Shown in pieces: positions 10,818 to 26,500 of a stretch of DNA of 64,000 bases; positions within the stretch are counted from its first letter, which is position 1, and every line of letters begins with the position of its first letter. The stretch comes from Tigriopus japonicus (taxonomy: Eukaryota > Arthropoda > Copepoda > Harpacticoida > Harpacticidae): positions 3,419,126 to 3,483,125 of the forward strand of contig CM021321.1 in NCBI GenBank assembly GCA_010645155.1. Direction: 5' to 3'. The position numbers were made by a program, and so were the translations under genes. The notes beneath the pieces were generated by a model. It was not told the DNA's origin. It saw only the letters and a program-made list of their open reading frames with translations, and did not search any database.

Positions 10818-13800
10818 TTAAAACTGTTGAATACTATTTATCTAAAATGAAACTTGTGCTCAAACGATCTCAAGATTGAAAGGCTTCACCGAGTGAATAT
10901 GGTCTTCCTTTTGTTCTTCGTTTGGCCATTCACTGAACTAAAACCGACCTCTTTCATGGTTTGGGTCGGCATTTGCAGCAAAACTGAAAAACCCAAGGAG
11001 AAATGAAGAGGATCGGTCAGAATAAAAATAAAAGCAACATTGTCTATAAAGCTGTAGATTTATGAATGACAATGTCGACTCTTTTTGAGTTTCGACAGAA
11101 CATTTTGGACAAGGTTTGCCTGGAAAAGTAGCCTTTGTTTCATCCGAATACCACAAACATTGGTTAAGTTCAAAGATAAACCATGTCCCGAACAAAAAGC
11201 AATTCACTTACAAGCGTTCGTTTTCGAGAAAAGGCCTTTCTAAACGGACTTTCAACGCACAAAAGGCCAGCAACTAAATTCCTTTTCTTTGATTTACTCT
11301 CTACAAAATAATGCACCTAACGATGAAAAGTATCCGATTCCTAATTATTTTTTATGATTACGTTCAAGTCAAAACTCAGAAGTTAACAATCCCCATATTC
11401 TACGAGCAAGCACTTCGGATTAAACCCATCCATCTACAAATTGATATCAACTTGTCTCAAATTGCCAAACCCCGCCCTGAACATGAAGGTGGATATCATA
11501 TCAGCCCTGGGACGAAAGACAAAGCATCCAGCCGACGGGTAATGCTATTGAATACATATCTGCGTACATAAAGTACGTACGTACAGTACATGTACAACTT
11601 GCCAAGGGTGCGCAAGGAGGTCTATTTCCATTGAATTGATTCCAAAACCAAATCAACGACCAGAAATATGGCTCAAGGAAATCCATTCGCCTCGAAGCGA
11701 ATAAAAAGCTAATCTCAGGCCCTCTCCAAACAAGTGAAACTTACATTTAATGCACAAAGAGACACTGGAGGCTTCTCCGAGTCCGGTGAAAGAACGAAGA
11801 AAATCCATAATTGATTCGTCGTCAATTCGATATTGGCACGGTGGCTTTTAACCTGGACAGATTCATTTGCGGTCCACCACAAGATGATGATGAGTTGTGT
11901 GGCAATCCCCACCTATGGATGTGTTGTACTATTATGTGCCCTTTGAATAAACATCGACTCGGATATGACTCGAAGAAGTGTGTAATCTCTATGAGTCGAA
12001 TTGCTAGTCTGAGTCATGAAGTGATTATCACACTTTAAACAGTCATGCCATCTTGTACTCGTAATTGTCTTTGAGAGCCAACCAACCAGCCGGTATTGGC
12101 CAACTATGTACGTACATACATCCAAACTGTGCATTATATGAAGAGAAGATTCGTGTTGTGGAGAAAATTCAAGGTCCCACAGGCCTCATCCTCCTTCACA
12201 ATGGGGTTCTTCAACGCTTTGTCTGTGTGTTTTTTATGACGCCTCCAGGGACTTTCCATGAAAGTCAACGCATCTGCTTGAGACAATAATATACCCCGTG
12301 CAGACAGTTATTTAGCTAGTCGAGGTTTAAACTTCAAGATGGACTCGATTTATTTGTCACACTGTCAACACTCGTGTTTATGGTTGTTGATGTTGTCAAC
12401 CAACTCTTGGCGCCGCAGAATCAACCACGATATCGTCGGAAACGTCTGTCAAAATTTTGAAATGCCCTCTGCCGTTTTGATAGGCCTACTATTTAACTCG
12501 ATTGGAGTTCACTTTAAGTTCAGCACCACTGATGAGATGTATCCTTGAGGACTCTGAGCATGTTTTTGTGCCTCGACGCAGGGTGCATGCAAATGATATT
12601 GAATTTTGCCAGTGGGGAGTGGTTAATGTCGGTCGGTTACTTATTAGCCAGATTAAAGCCTAAAATGCCATGGGACGTGCAAGAGGGCAGGACGTCATTG
12701 GTTGTCCTCATTAATCACGTCGAATTAAAGGAGTCCGGGATCGAGCTTCAAGCGTGTAAACATCCCCGGTTCATTTCCTTCATGTCTTGATCAGACTCAA
12801 GCCCTTGCTCTGCTATCTAGTAGTCTATGCTAAAGCGCAGGTAATTAATCATGATGATGGTGATGTTACTAATAATCACACAACAGCAGGTAAAGTTGGG
12901 TTCATGAGGCACCAATTAAGGCGTCTGGAGGGACTCCTGACGGATGACGATGCACACCGACTTTTTTGGCCTCCTCGTCTGTCATCTCAAGTTCTCTTCT
13001 CGGATTATGTATGTATATATCCCTCCATACCTGTATGTCCAACCTCAGTAAAAGCCTGACTCTCATGAATTCATCGAAAGTGAAGAAACTGTTAACGACT
13101 TCCTTGGTCCAATTGCACTTCCTTACTCATTTGAAAAGAACGTCCAAGACGTGATCTGGTGGCGGGGACCGCTGTACTTTAAATGTTACTAGTGTGAAGT
13201 TGTGAACAGACCAAAAAGTTCCATTGGAAATCACGATCTGTGATCGCTAAAAGTGGGAAACGTGAGAGAATGTGCAAAAAAATGCACCTTTTTTACGTTC
13301 ACTTGCAGCCAACTCGGTTTTATCCTACCCAAGGTCAACTCTTTGGCTTGCTCCATATTCAAAAACAAAAAGCACTATTATTGGCATCTGCATAAGGCAA
13401 ATTCAAATTTCCCGCCACGATTAGGCGATTCTCAATTTACATCCAAGGTGACCAAAAATTTAAAATTTGATTTTAATGCCTGCATTTGGCGTTTGAACAA
13501 GCAAGCCGCAGCACAAATTGAAGGGATAAGGAGCCATAACATCAAGGACCATATTCGTAAAAAACCATCCCAGGATAATTGATCACAACAAAGTTCGAGG
13601 AGATTTCAACGCTTGGCAGCGTTCGTTCATCATTGTGTGTGTTCTATCACCTTTCAAAACTTCTCATTACTCTTTTTTTTTCGCCAGGAAGAAGGCATTT
13701 AAAACGGATGAAGGGAGTTTTTGCGATTGTTGTTCTTCATATTGGCATTCTCCTTTTTTACCGCCAATGCCAAGTGTATTATTACAGACCGTATGGATTG

Positions 13801-16800
13801 TATCCCTTATTAGGGGGTCTGCTGTTAATTTTATTGAATTTAGTTTGCCTGGCCCAAGCTTAATGGCCATCGCTCTTTTTCTGTCTCTGTCGCTAATCAT
13901 AAATTGACAATAAGGAATTTTATTTGCATGACTGAATGCTTAAATGTCAGCGTGTTCGCCCATGGCCAAAAAATGCATCCTGCATTGGCCTTTCTTGTTG
14001 AAAACGAGCGGAAAAAGAGTGGAATCTGTTTTGGGAATATCGCATTGAGGGCATAAAATCTAACCACAAATTTGGGGCAAAAGCAATCTGTCATGAGAGC
14101 AATCTCCATTTTTGTATCTTTCTGATGAGCGAGGTGAGCGAACTAAAAAAAGGTCTTCCTTGGATGGCGTCGCATTAACTGAAGACGCGATTTAATCGTG
14201 AGGAAGATTCTTCTTGCCCTGACACTTTCGCATAATTAATGAGAAACGAAAGTTTCCTCAAGATTCCTTTTTTAGAAACATATTAGTTTATCTTTTAGTC
14301 AGATCTTTCCCGGTTTCTTGGCTTTACATTTTCCACCAAGAAACATTTTTGGTTCAAAATGGATGCATCTACTTGATCTACGCAAATTATGCCTTTAACG
14401 TTTTCTTAGACGTCGTTCATAAGATCTTTATCTTTTAAAGGGAAAATGATTGAAAGATCCAGAAGGTTTCAGAGCAAATTCCATCGCTCGCATTAACTTG
14501 GAATTTCGCCATTTCATGCCATTTTTTGAGATTCCCAGAAAGAACTTCGTCAAAGATCAATCTTTCTTTCCTCCATCTCAAAATTCTGGGAGTATTTGTG
14601 CTGTTGTCGTTGTCTTTGCCATTCAGAAACAACGACAACCACGATGTCGACCTTCACTCTTGAAGACATTTTCATGAGCACTACACTAGTACATGGCAAA
14701 TAAATGATCTCAAGGAATTCCGGGGAAAAATATCGATTGATAATGACAGTAATCTCGGCAATTTGTAAGGATCATGACTACTCCCCAGTGCGGTGGTTTG
14801 ACAGCTTCCCAGAAACAAAATCTCGGTTCCTGACATCCCATCATGAAGGAAGATTCCAAGATACAACCACTATCAATGTACAAGTACAAGCACAACCATC
14901 ATGCCCTGTCACAGTACAAGATAAGAAACGCTTCCCCAAGGTTTGCAGTCTCTCTGTTTACCGTATTAGAACACGTTAAATTGTGTATCTACCTACTTTA
15001 GTAAAATGCGCCACCAGAGTGCTTTATTCTGCCTTGGGCTTTTAGTAGTTTATCTTGTCGGGCAATGAGTGCAGATTTATTGAAGCTGAAAAGGATTACG
15101 AGCTGACAACCCATCGTTGCTCGTTGTTCGAGAGCCCCAATGATGATTACTAGCCATTAAAAAACGATGAAAATCGGATTGCGATGGGCGTTGTTACTGA
15201 ATTGACGCGGACGTCAAAGGCCTTATTTCCTTTGGATTACGTAAGTCGTCTAATTAAAATCTTTTGAAAAGATCAGATATCGTTTGAGCGCTCAAGCATT
15301 CACAATTGAGAGATCTTCTTGTAATAAGAAAAGTCATCATTTCGTAGAAGCAACTCACAAGTAAAGCTAGCAAGCCCACCACGACCGCTACAATGGCTTG
15401 CTCTCCTGTTGGTCTGACAATTGGCTTCGAGTAGGTTGAATTTAAAGTTTTGCTCACAAAGAGCGTTTGACTCACGTGGAAACCAGAGCATGAGAGCGTG
15501 AAGCGAAAAACCTGATCTTATTACTCGATAGGCCTCAGCCTGGAATACAATGGTACTATTGCATTCATCCCATTGTCATGCACAATTCCAAGATCCGATG
15601 CAATGGTAGCTTAGGATTCAAGAGCCCCTTTTATTGGATTGATACCTTTTCTGAGGGACGATTGGAAGCCCCCAAGATTGAGATTCAATCGTAAAACTTG
15701 TAACAGGCAGGTGGAGCATTCCTTGGATGGATACAATTACATTGTCGAGACTGCCAAGTCAATCGAGATTGTCCAAAGAAAATGAGCCCCATAATTGGAA
15801 GTTAATGAGGAGAATTCTTTGCTCCCTTGAACCTCTATCAAGACATTATCTGAGAGATTGGGTATTTTTTACTCCATGGTCGAAGGTCAACCCAATTTCA
15901 CGCAAACGACCCCAAGTTCGTTATTGAAGTCCATTTTGACAAGCCTGCCTTTTTGTATTTCGCGCTTTTTTAGCTCGGACAGGCGAACAACAACAAGTTA
16001 AAAAGCGGCTCAAAAACAATGATCGGCAAAATTGGGAAACTGTGATCATGAAAATCACATTCCTTAACTTCATTGTTGTTAACAACCAAAGTTGGCTGGT
16101 GAGTCCGGATCTTTATGAGGCCCAGAAAATCGCCTCGTCATCAAAATATCATGGCACTTTTCTGCCATGTTTGTTGAAAGTACAATTGAAGGTGAGTGAG
16201 CAATCGTCACATGAAACTTCTTTTCTGTTCTGTTCTATGGTTTGTCCTACTAGCACCAAACAACAACAACGGCAATAATAATAACAATAATTATTATTAC
16301 GATAATGGAGGATGCAGGGGGAGCGCATCATCACAAACTATTAAGCCGATGTTCTAGCTGGATGGTAATCCAAACCTCCTGAGCTAACAATGCACAAAGA
16401 TCTTCATGAGAAACGTCTTCCTGAAGTACTTGTCGCATTTTTTCCGGGTCGCTGTCAGAGCCTTCTTCCAAGAGCGAATCAATATTCTGCCATGAAAAAA
16501 ATGCATGAAAAGGTCCTTGAGAAATTCGGGAATGAGATGATTCGCCACGATGCTCTAAAAGCGAGCGAGTAAATTAATGAGTTTGTGCAATCTTCTCTGG
16601 CATTCCTTGTGAGAATTTATGTAAACCTTTGTCAAAACCGAAGCCAATTCCTCACATTCTCCAACTTTAAAAAATCATGAAGTTGCAAGCTCCCAAAAAA
16701 GTTTGCCATAATTTGATTGCGGTTCTTTCTTTCAAGTAGTCGTCATAAAGTACGAGCTATAAAAATTCACGGAACGTGGGTTCCGTATAGTTCGGTTCTG

Positions 16801-19800
16801 ACTTTGTGAGGGATCTTTACGTTTTCTTTCTACATTGAACTTGAAACCGAGTGCATGCACTTCTCATTCTTACTCCATCTTGGTACGATTTCCAATGTGT
16901 TCGGTAAATTGTCGCTAATGTGCGAGACAACTTGAGGATTGAGCCGGTTCTCGAACGTTTTTTAAACTAGCCAACCTTGAATCCGGTTGAAGAAAAACAA
17001 CAACGAGATAATACTAGAATCAAAATCTTATCTATTCGAAATGGAATGTGGAATGAATACCTTAATTATCCCAAGCAAAGAAGCTAAATCTCTAATCTCA
17101 GAATTTCCAAAATAGCCACGTTCCTGGAAACATTGTCTTGCATCACATCAACAAAAAGTAATGGTAAAGTAACGCGTCCAAGGAAGTCATAGATCAAACT
17201 TCAACTTTTTTGTGGCTAATGACCTCCTCTCCTCAATATGAAATAATGCGTTTTGAAACCAAAAAAAAATATCGTATAACTGGAGCCTGGTTATTTGCTT
17301 TGATTTAGAATTTCCTCGGTGTATATATTTACTTCGAAACCGGGTCCATGTGCTCATGTAGTCCTTGGACACATCCAGAAGACTAAAAGTGAATGTTGAG
17401 ATGGCAATGGATGAGAATTGAGAAAAACGGTCTAAGTAAATGGATTCACGTCAAGTCATCTTCATTGACAAGTGAGTCCGCAGTCGCATATAGTAGAAAG
17501 AAAGAAAGAAACACTGTCAAAGACGAGTGAAACTAATTCTCGTCTCGTTGAAGGTCTTTTTAGCGCCAATCCGAATGCAAAAAGTCCTTCTACGAAGGAA
17601 AAATCATGTGAGATCAAGTTTTTTAGGGACTGAGTGGATAGAGGAAACTGTTTGTTGGCGTCATTGCTGCCTTGAGCCCATTACATCGCCTAAATGGTCT
17701 CTCGAATGCCATCCGTGCATCCAGGATATGAAACTATCATCTCCAGAGGGGAAATCTTGTTTTCTCTCCATGTCTCTTATCTTATTCAAAGGGTTGTAAA
17801 AAAGGGAAATGACAAACACGTACTCAACATTGAGCATCCTCGTATTCCTCCTAGAAACCTTGTTGTTAAGATGAAAAATCATATCCTGAGGATGAAGTAG
17901 GCAGAATGCACATGTCGCCTTCTGGCAAGGCTACCCTGAAATTTAAATCAGTATCGCAGCACCTTGAAATGCGCCATTTTTCTCGATTTTTTAATGGGTT
18001 CTGCAACTTCTTATTTTCAATATTACCACGACGATTTGATTGTTTTGGAAAACGGTTTTTCTTTCTTCAAACCCTCCCAACTTAATCTTTTGCAAATCCC
18101 ACTTTTCTTGACCTCTTAGTTAACGTTACAATATATGTGATTCTAGTAGCTTCAAGATAAACCCCGAAAAACATTCCTGGTACGTAGTAGAGTTAATCTG
18201 AAAATACATCTTTTTATTTACGCCTTTAATTTGTTTGTTCTTTGGCACAAATAACCCAAATAACAATTAAGATTTCAATTTAGAAAAATGAAGATAACCT
18301 TTCTCATTTTACTTAAACACTTTGTTTGGAATGACTAACCTCAATTACAAAGTAACCTTCTAGAAGGATGAAAAAATCGCTTGGGAAAACAGTTTTCTCT
18401 AAATATGTGTATCACTTACGAAATTTAATCAGTTTGCCTGCCTTACGCATTAATTGCTCTGATACCCAAGGATCAGTCTATTTCAAAGCCGATCTGGGTG
18501 CACTTGATCAAAACGAAATTTTTAATCAGCTATTATTTGGAACCACCATTCAAGATCGGGGTCGTTGTGGTGTTTGAACTGATTTTGAGTAATAATAGAG
18601 GGCGGTTTGGAATTGATTCGCTCTCGAGATACCCAACCAATATTGGGTTCATGCAACCAGCAGAAAAATCATTCAATGCCAAAGAGCGTCTCCTATAGTT
18701 ACGGGCGGATAATTGAAAGTAGTCCGTTCTGAAGCAATCCGCTCTTGAAAATAGGTGATGAAGGAAATTGAAAATTTGAGTTGCACAACAGGCTAATTTA
18801 AAAAGTTTCATCTCATTGCAAGCTACTTTCATTTTAGAAGTTTTTGAGACAATGAAGGATTTCTTTTTTATCTGTAAAAGATGATTTCAAGGGTAGTTTT
18901 TAGACGGTTTTGAATGGTTTAAGAAGTGTCACTGATTGAAAAGGTGATACTGTGGCTATTTTGCCGAGCAAGTTTTAAAAAGAAAAAAAAAGGAAAAATC
19001 CAAATAGTTTTCGTTCAAAGGTGTGAAGTTTATGTGGTTGTCATCGTAACCCAAGACACGCTAAAACTACAAAAAAACGACATTTTGCTTCAAACGATCG
19101 TTATCATTGCTCTTAACGACAGGCAAAACTTCCATTGGTTGCACGTTGCAACTTGTTCGAAAGAAGAAGCAAGAAAGGAGGAAAGGGATCGTGGTTTCAA
19201 TGGGACTTGTGTTACATCCCGATTGAGACCTCTAAATAGACCATGTAGCATTTCCATTGATCTAATTTAGGGCAAGATAATGTTGCCTGGAATAGCCGAG
19301 GACTTCCTTCCTCTCAACCAATCTGTCGATCCATCCATCCCACCCTGAAACCCTGACCTCTTTTGTCCACAATCATTCCGGTCCTTCTGAGGAATTGCAA
19401 ATTTCCTCCTCACTGTTGTTCTCAACCCACCCGTTCAAGTTGGCAGTCCAAGAAGTCCTTCTTCTTCTTCTATCCTCCTCAATGGCCCAAATGGGTGCTC
19501 CTTTACCATCCATCGAAGCCAGCAAGCAAGCAAGCCATCTCTGGCCCACTACGGAAGTAAAAATTGCATCCATTTATAGGCTTGATTTGCGTGGGCAACG
19601 ACAGGATGGAGAGAGAAAGAGAGAAGGGCTCATTCCATCTCAATGGGCTCCCAGAAAGTGAACTTGAGGCGGAAAATTTAGCGACTGGATATCAAGTAGG
19701 GGGATCTTATCTAGAAGTTAGAAGAAGAAAAGCACATTTCTGTTCCTGCCACGAAAGCCGGTTATTGTGGATTTCCAAAAATTGGAGAAAAATGATCGTT

Positions 19801-20274
19801 ACAAGAATTATAAGATCAATTTTGGTGATTGATTTCTTATTCCCATGGATTATTCATTAGCTACTTTCGTTGTGATTATTCAGCATCAGCATAATCCTAT
19901 TTGGCATGAAAATAATACTTACAATAAGAAACTTGGATTTGACTCCTTCATATCAGGTTTTCTCATTTCACCTCATCTCAAGTCAGGTCTAGATTGAAAT
20001 TCATACACCCAATAACCTATTTTTTTGTTTGTTGGGCTGCGGATTTGTGTTACCGCTACGAGGAATGGAATTGATTTCCTGAAAAGAAAATTAATCATTA
20101 ACGTTACAGTATAAAGTTAACATTTGTATGATATTTGGTCTACCAACAAGTTACTATTGGCAGAGATGTACAACCCCTGAACAATGGATTGATCAGGAAT
20201 AGTATTCAAACATTTTGTCCAATCCTGCCTTAAATGCTGTTAGAAAATTAACTATGAATTAGTTTATTTTATTC
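10818..20274. other. Long intergenic stretch without a supported gene
   Basis: About 9.5 kb of mixed AT-rich sequence. It contains only short frames with no recognisable domain, GTAC-rich simple sequence near 11568-11595 and 12108-12120, an 11-bp perfect hairpin (GTTGTCGTTGT and complement) near 14603-14638, and a GAAA run near 17500. It could hold regulatory DNA or small exons that I cannot recognise. Confidence 0.4.
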
Positions 20275-20549
20275 TGAAAATCTAGTCCCTCTTGAATTGA
20301 AATTAGTTGAAAATTAGTTGATCAGCTTCAGAGTTATGTAAGTTTCAATGGCCCATTTTTGGCTCAAAAAAGTGAAAAAAACGCTCCCGGTGAATGAAAA
20401 TTCAAATGGTGTGTTTTGTAATCATGGGTCAATTAATGAGCAGTATTACGTAAATCACACATAACTCTGCAACTGTTTAATATATTTTCAACTAATATCA
20501 ATTCAAGAGGGATCCAGACAATTCTAAAAATGTGTTGACTAGATTTTCA
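20275..20549. repeat. Foldback (inverted-repeat) element, about 275 bp
   Basis: The ends are TGAAAATCTAGTC at 20275 and its complement GACTAGATTTTCA ending at 20549. Further in, CCCTCTTGAATTGA and TTAGTTGAAAAT on the left (20287-20313) and AGAGTTATGT (about 20330-20339) have complementary counterparts on the right between 20461 and 20514. The arms are imperfect and the centre is unpaired. A related GAAAATCTAGTCC occurs alone near 1000-1012. No clear target duplication is seen. Confidence 0.65.
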
Positions 20550-23500
20550 AAAATTTGTTAATTTAGTAGGTTTTAGGTGTATAATTTTGAATCTAAACCT
20601 GTCTTGGGTAAAAGTAAGAAATCAAAACTATTCCACTTGGTTTGCTCGGTCTAAAACATATTTCATAGTATTTTGGAATTTCTCGCCAAACTTTATATGA
20701 TTTTTTTCAGTACCGTGATAAGAGAACAAGCACCTTCATTCCTAAAGCTTGTACAAGTGTGAGTACAGACATCTCGCCAGACACTAGTTAACTAGCTGGC
20801 TTTGTTTGCCAAAAACGAAACGTCTTTGTAACCCGATGCTTTGAATCCACGAAATTTCTATCTCAACCTCTTATGAAAGGGAGAGGCCCTCTATATTCTG
20901 CCAAGCGAAATTGATCCACAGAGCTTGACCTTCAATTCTTGTCGTCATCGTCGGGTTGGACTAGATATTGAAGGACAAAACGGCTAATTAATACCCACAA
21001 ATATGGTGTGGATTCGGGATTCGTCTCTGTATCCAGAGAGATAAAGAGCGAGAGAGAAGTCGGGAACTCCATTTTGGGAGCGGAATGCGACAAGGAAACA
21101 CCATATTCGGCATAAAGACCCTCCAATCTCTCTTTTCTCTCCTCTTCAAATGGGGAAGAATCCCAGAACAACGAGAACGAGGAGGCGGTTATGTACTCAA
21201 GATCAGTCAGTCACATTGGAGGCCAAATTGCAATGGACTTGTTGAACAACTAGCAATTGTATGAAGAGAAAAGTGCTTAACCCGAGTGAGTGGTTGAGAC
21301 ATTGAGGAAACGTGTCGGTAATCCGTCCTATTGGCGGTCTCCTCCCTCCCTCGCTTCTCCTCCTTTTTCGCCTCCCACTCGTAATTTGAAAGACAGATCG
21401 TTCGGCCTCGTGTAAAACTCCTTCCTCTTTATCCGGCCGAAAAAAATCTCGCGAGGAATGAGCAGAGTCAAAGGCATCACACCAATAACGTCCGGACTTC
21501 GTTATGAAGACCCTGGAGAGGGCCCATCAATCAGGAGGTGGAAGCACACCGTTATCTGATTGATTGATATATTGTTTGATTTGAGATAATGCGAGTTTCT
21601 CAAAATTACCGGTTGAGTTTCAGATCGAATCCGGAGGACATGGCCTCTGGCATTTTGAAAAGGGAAACAAATCCTGCTCGTTTGTTTTGGCCGCCTGGTT
21701 GAGACCTGATACTGTTTCAATAGCTGCCAGGTTTGACCACGTGGCCTCAGGAGGGTCATTTAAAGGAATGGTGTTAAACACGGGTTTTGGGTTCTTTCCG
21801 CCTCCCACCAAAAAGTCTCCCGAGTTGTGCATCATGATCTGGCGATCGATGCCATTAGTGGTTTCCATGCCAATGAGAACCGCGAGTCATGCCCGCCTGA
21901 CAATGCTTTAAATATCAAACTCAATCAGATAAAACAAAAGACAGGGGCTGACAACAATAATCCGTGCCCTTTCGGGGAGTATATTGGAAGTAGAAGAGAG
22001 GCGGGCGGGTCCCGTGAAAAGAGCAGAAGTCTTTGTTTGATTTTGAGGCAGAAATACCATGTTGAGATTTTCGAAAAACTAGAACCACTCCAACATTTGG
22101 CCCCACTCAAGATTTGTGTCTCATTGTGTGTGACCTTTTAGGGGCAGATTAGCTCACGACGTTGAAGCCCATGTGCTCGAAATGTATTTCGTACAACATC
22201 GGATGGATGTCAGTCAGTCAAACGATCGAATTCCAAGATTTGAGATTTCTATCGCCACATCGGGACATTTTGGCCCGGAAATGGTGAAATGGAAGGTGTG
22301 ATCTTTACTCAATCAATGTCGGATTTTGTTCAGGGTCGCTCCTTCTCGTCTCGTCGCATTGCTATTGCTGCTATTATTATTATTATCGTTGTTGTTGTTC
22401 TACTTCAGAATCCTTGGCCATTGGTTTCTATAGTACTGTGTTCGAATCACATGATGCTCAGGCTATCGATGTTCTCGAATTGGACGGAGGCAAAAGTGCA
22501 AATGGATGTGGGAGCTGGCTTCCTTGGGGGGCAATTTCTATGGTTTGGTAGTCAAAAATGGGGATGTCGACCTTCACAGATCTGTTGCCAAAGATCAGTC
22601 GTTGAAAGGTGAAGAAAATGGAGGAAACAAAAATGCCACATTTCTCGTTGTTCTCTAATCTGATGACATTTGCCGATCAAGGTGGCAGGGCAATGTTTGG
22701 ATGGGTCGCAAATTGACCATCAAGATAATTAATCTCGAATATCTTTGGAAGCCCTTCATCCTTGGCCCTTCAGTTCATAAAATTGGGGGAGCCATCTATC
22801 GATCCAGCCATTCAGTCAGCCAGTCAGTCATTCAGTCATTCGCTCAGTCAGTCTCTTATCAGATGATCAAGATGCAATAAGATGAAGAGCAGGGTCGTTC
22901 GTCCTCCCTGGCTTCAACTTGCTCGACGACGACCTTGATGATGAAGCTCAACAAATCTGGGTTTTCAATCACTGATCGCTTCCAGCCAAGGATGTTGAGG
23001 GGGGGTCACAAGCCTCACAATGTCTTGATCGCAATTTCTTTTCATCCCTGGAGAAGACCAAAGAATGCTTTTGTGTCTGTCTCGCGTCGAAGTCTCCGAT
23101 GCCCTGGGTGGGTGGCCAGTCACTCATTCACTCACTCTCTGAGTCAATCGGGCTTTGTTTTCAATAACTGAAAAGTGCAATTAAAATGAGGAAATGGCTA
23201 GGAGTGCCAAAAGTCCAGAGTCCGTCCCCAAAATCATGTGAGTTTGCCATCAAGTTCATCATAATCATTACCATTATTATTAGCGGCGTTGTGGCGGGAA
23301 TGATTTTCGGGGAGATGGAGTTCAAGTGGCATGCATAATGAATGGCCCGGACAATGGCTGTTTGTTGTCATGTTTCATTTCGGAAATGATTTACAGCGAT
23401 CCCATTGAACGGGCCGAAAATCCTCTTCCAAATGGATACTCATGGTTTAAAATCAATTTATCACCACTACTGGACGAGCAGGCTTGCTCAGAGTGAGCAA

Positions 23501-26500
23501 CATCGTTAGTTGAGGGGCTTTTGTTTCAAGGCAACAAATCCGGCAAATGCCGATCGGAGACGGATTCTCGTTTCAACACGGTCGTCATATATTGGCATTC
23601 GCAACTCCATCGATCGAGGAGCCTGTCCTGCCAGTTTTTTACCCAGACCTTGTTAATTGATAAAGAATGGATTCTTTATTTATGAGGGTCACGTTGGAAC
23701 CCCGCAAAGATACCTTGACCATTAGTAAGCCCACAATTAATATCCGAAGATAAGGAGGCCCTTTTACACAAACAAGGAAGACACTGTCCTGCCTCTATTA
23801 CTGCAAGCACTTCTCAAATGACCATACTTTGCCATAGGCAGAGAGTCAACGAATCTGTCCGAACTGCTCCCTTCATACACACACTTACTCTTTACGGACG
23901 TGTTTATGGCAGTTCCTCGTCCGGAAATTCAGGGGACTGATGACCTGATGCAAGAAGGAGTCCTGGAATTTTAATGCTTGTGGAGGCACAATCTTCTCGT
24001 TTGTCCGTTCGCGGCCTCTCAATCCTGTTTGACAGACTGCTGACAAGTTTGTAGGGTTGCCCTCGGGTCCTGGATGAGTCCGGACGTGAATCGAGTCGAG
24101 CGAAGGAGGAGAAGGAGCACCTCTCTCTCTTTCCTCTTTCATATGCTTGAAGAGCGTATTATTTAAACGAACATGGACTCAAGTACACCCTTAACTGTTC
24201 GTGTTCAGCCCAACGAGCAGATTTACTAAGCTTAAAGACTCATTTTTCACTCGAACCACATTTTGAGGGTTCTTGGACTCCGGCCATTCGCTTGTCAAGG
24301 TCAACACTCGAAAAGTCTTCACTCGATTATGATTACTAAGCGTATTCTTCATTTATTGCTTATTCAAGATGGTTTTATGACTCGACTTGAGTGGAGAGAA
24401 TATTCCAATAGAATATTGGTTAATGCAATTTGGTATTCTCTCGAGATACGTACTGTGCAATTTTCATCTTTCTTGAATTCTCGATGGTCGCCAATATTCG
24501 AACGGTTACTTTGAGAACATTTTTGAATATCCCGCTTCGGAAGAAAATAATCTCTGGGATAACTAATGGAACTTTCGAGTGGTCATGCCAATCTTGGTTC
24601 TTTTGCAAGACTAAGTGTGTGAGGGGCCCAATTACCAAACCATTTCCCGCCAAGATCACTTTTTGCTCGTTGTCGTTGCGGTTCAAGGACCTTTGGGCCT
24701 AATCGGATCTCGAGCTCAACCAAGCGTTGTGAGGATTAGGCTAGACCTAAGGTAATAGACCGATTTATCAAAACGCTAAATTGTAAGAAGTTCGTTGTTC
24801 TAGGCCGAAGTAAGTGTAACAAATCGGAGGGTTCAATTTATAACCTCACCACGAAAGAAAAATAAAAATAGCCTTTTCAGTGTTCCCCTTTCGGAGATTA
24901 AATTTCACAAAAAATGCTCATTGTGAGAACTAGCTTAAGATATTTTAATATAAGTAAATTCAATGGCATTCATGGCCTATAATTTCAGTTTCAAAACCAG
25001 TATGTGTAATCAATTACATTTTTGGGCCAAGTAGTGTAATAGTACTAAATAATATTTTTTAGCCATGTAATTGAAGAATTTAATATTACAAATTAGCGAT
25101 AACTTTCAAAATCTCACCACTTCTAACTGATCATAAAGACAAGTTCATAGTTCACGATTTGGAAAGGAATACATCAATTTAATGGCCCTAACAAATAGCT
25201 CATGCCACAAACACCACTAAGTTATAATCTTTTTATCACTTCCAAATCAGAAGAGCTTTTTACAGTGAGTTTGGTTTCAGGAGGTCAAGCCTTTCACAAC
25301 CAAGGCTGGGCAAGAACTAATGAAAACGAACTGTTCTTAAGTCATAATATTCCTCATATATAATCTTTGTTTTTTCGTTAAAAGAAACGTCTGGGATGTC
25401 TTTGTTAAAGCGTGTTTTATGTTCTAAATACGTTAACATTTTAGCCTATTAAAGAGCTCATGATTTTTTGTTAAAAACTCTTGAAGCTGAACCTGTCAAT
25501 GATTGTAAATTGCTGGATGGTCCATCACTACTTTCGGTAAGTCGGTTTATCTTTCATTGGTTTTGCATTTTTCATTGCGTGAAAAGGTTCGAAAATGATA
25601 CTGACATGTACATTCAATTACAATTTGGGACGACGTAATTGTAATAACATTTTTCGCCCAAGCATTTGTTGTTATTATCAATAGGCAGGAAGTTTGCATA
25701 AAAATGCAAATAAAATTGCCAAAATGCATCAAAAATACAATAAAAATGCCAAATAATTCAATAAGTGCAAATTATTGAGGAACATAAGGACTAAATTAAA
25801 ATTGCAATATTCACAGATCCTATCATAAAAATCACAAAAACTCGTAGCGCTGTTTTCATTGAAACTTTACCAATTTTTTTTGTTAACCTGTTTGCTATTT
25901 GAACTTGCCTTGTTAATTATCAATATTTGAAGTATCAAAAAGAAAATTTAAAACTTTTAGACAAGCAGTTTTCTTACATGGCACTCAAAAATGTTTCTTT
26001 CTCTTTCTCGCAATATCTCAATGGAAAAACGATAACATCCAAGCCTTTCAAAAGTAGAAGAAAAAAAGAAATAGGTGTACAAAGAATATGCCATTTTCGA
26101 TAAAAAGGCTAAAGAATTAAAACATACAAATCAACCAAAATAATGACCAAATACAAATAATTACATACAAATAAATAGAATGCACTTGCATGAAATTTGC
26201 CGCCCTCGTAAGCAACTACATTTTTCTACCAAGGAATTATTATAATAAGAAACTACATTTTTTCAAGCAATTGACCCAATTCTGTTTGCAACATCAACGC
26301 TTAAACTTTTGCAATCTCGCCTTATTCCACAAACCGTTTCCACAGACTCTGACATGACATGACAAACCCTAGTGGAACGCGTCGTCACGCCTAATCGTGG
26401 GGAATGGGCGCACTATTTGTGTCACCCAGTGCCAATCACTCAATGTACCGAAGCACCACTCATCATCGACGTTATTTGGGACAAGATGACTTGAGCCGAG

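Noticed and set aside
22795..22855. CAGT/CATT runs as a possible CRISPR-like array
   Set aside because: Units are only 4 bp with no spacers; it is ordinary simple sequence.
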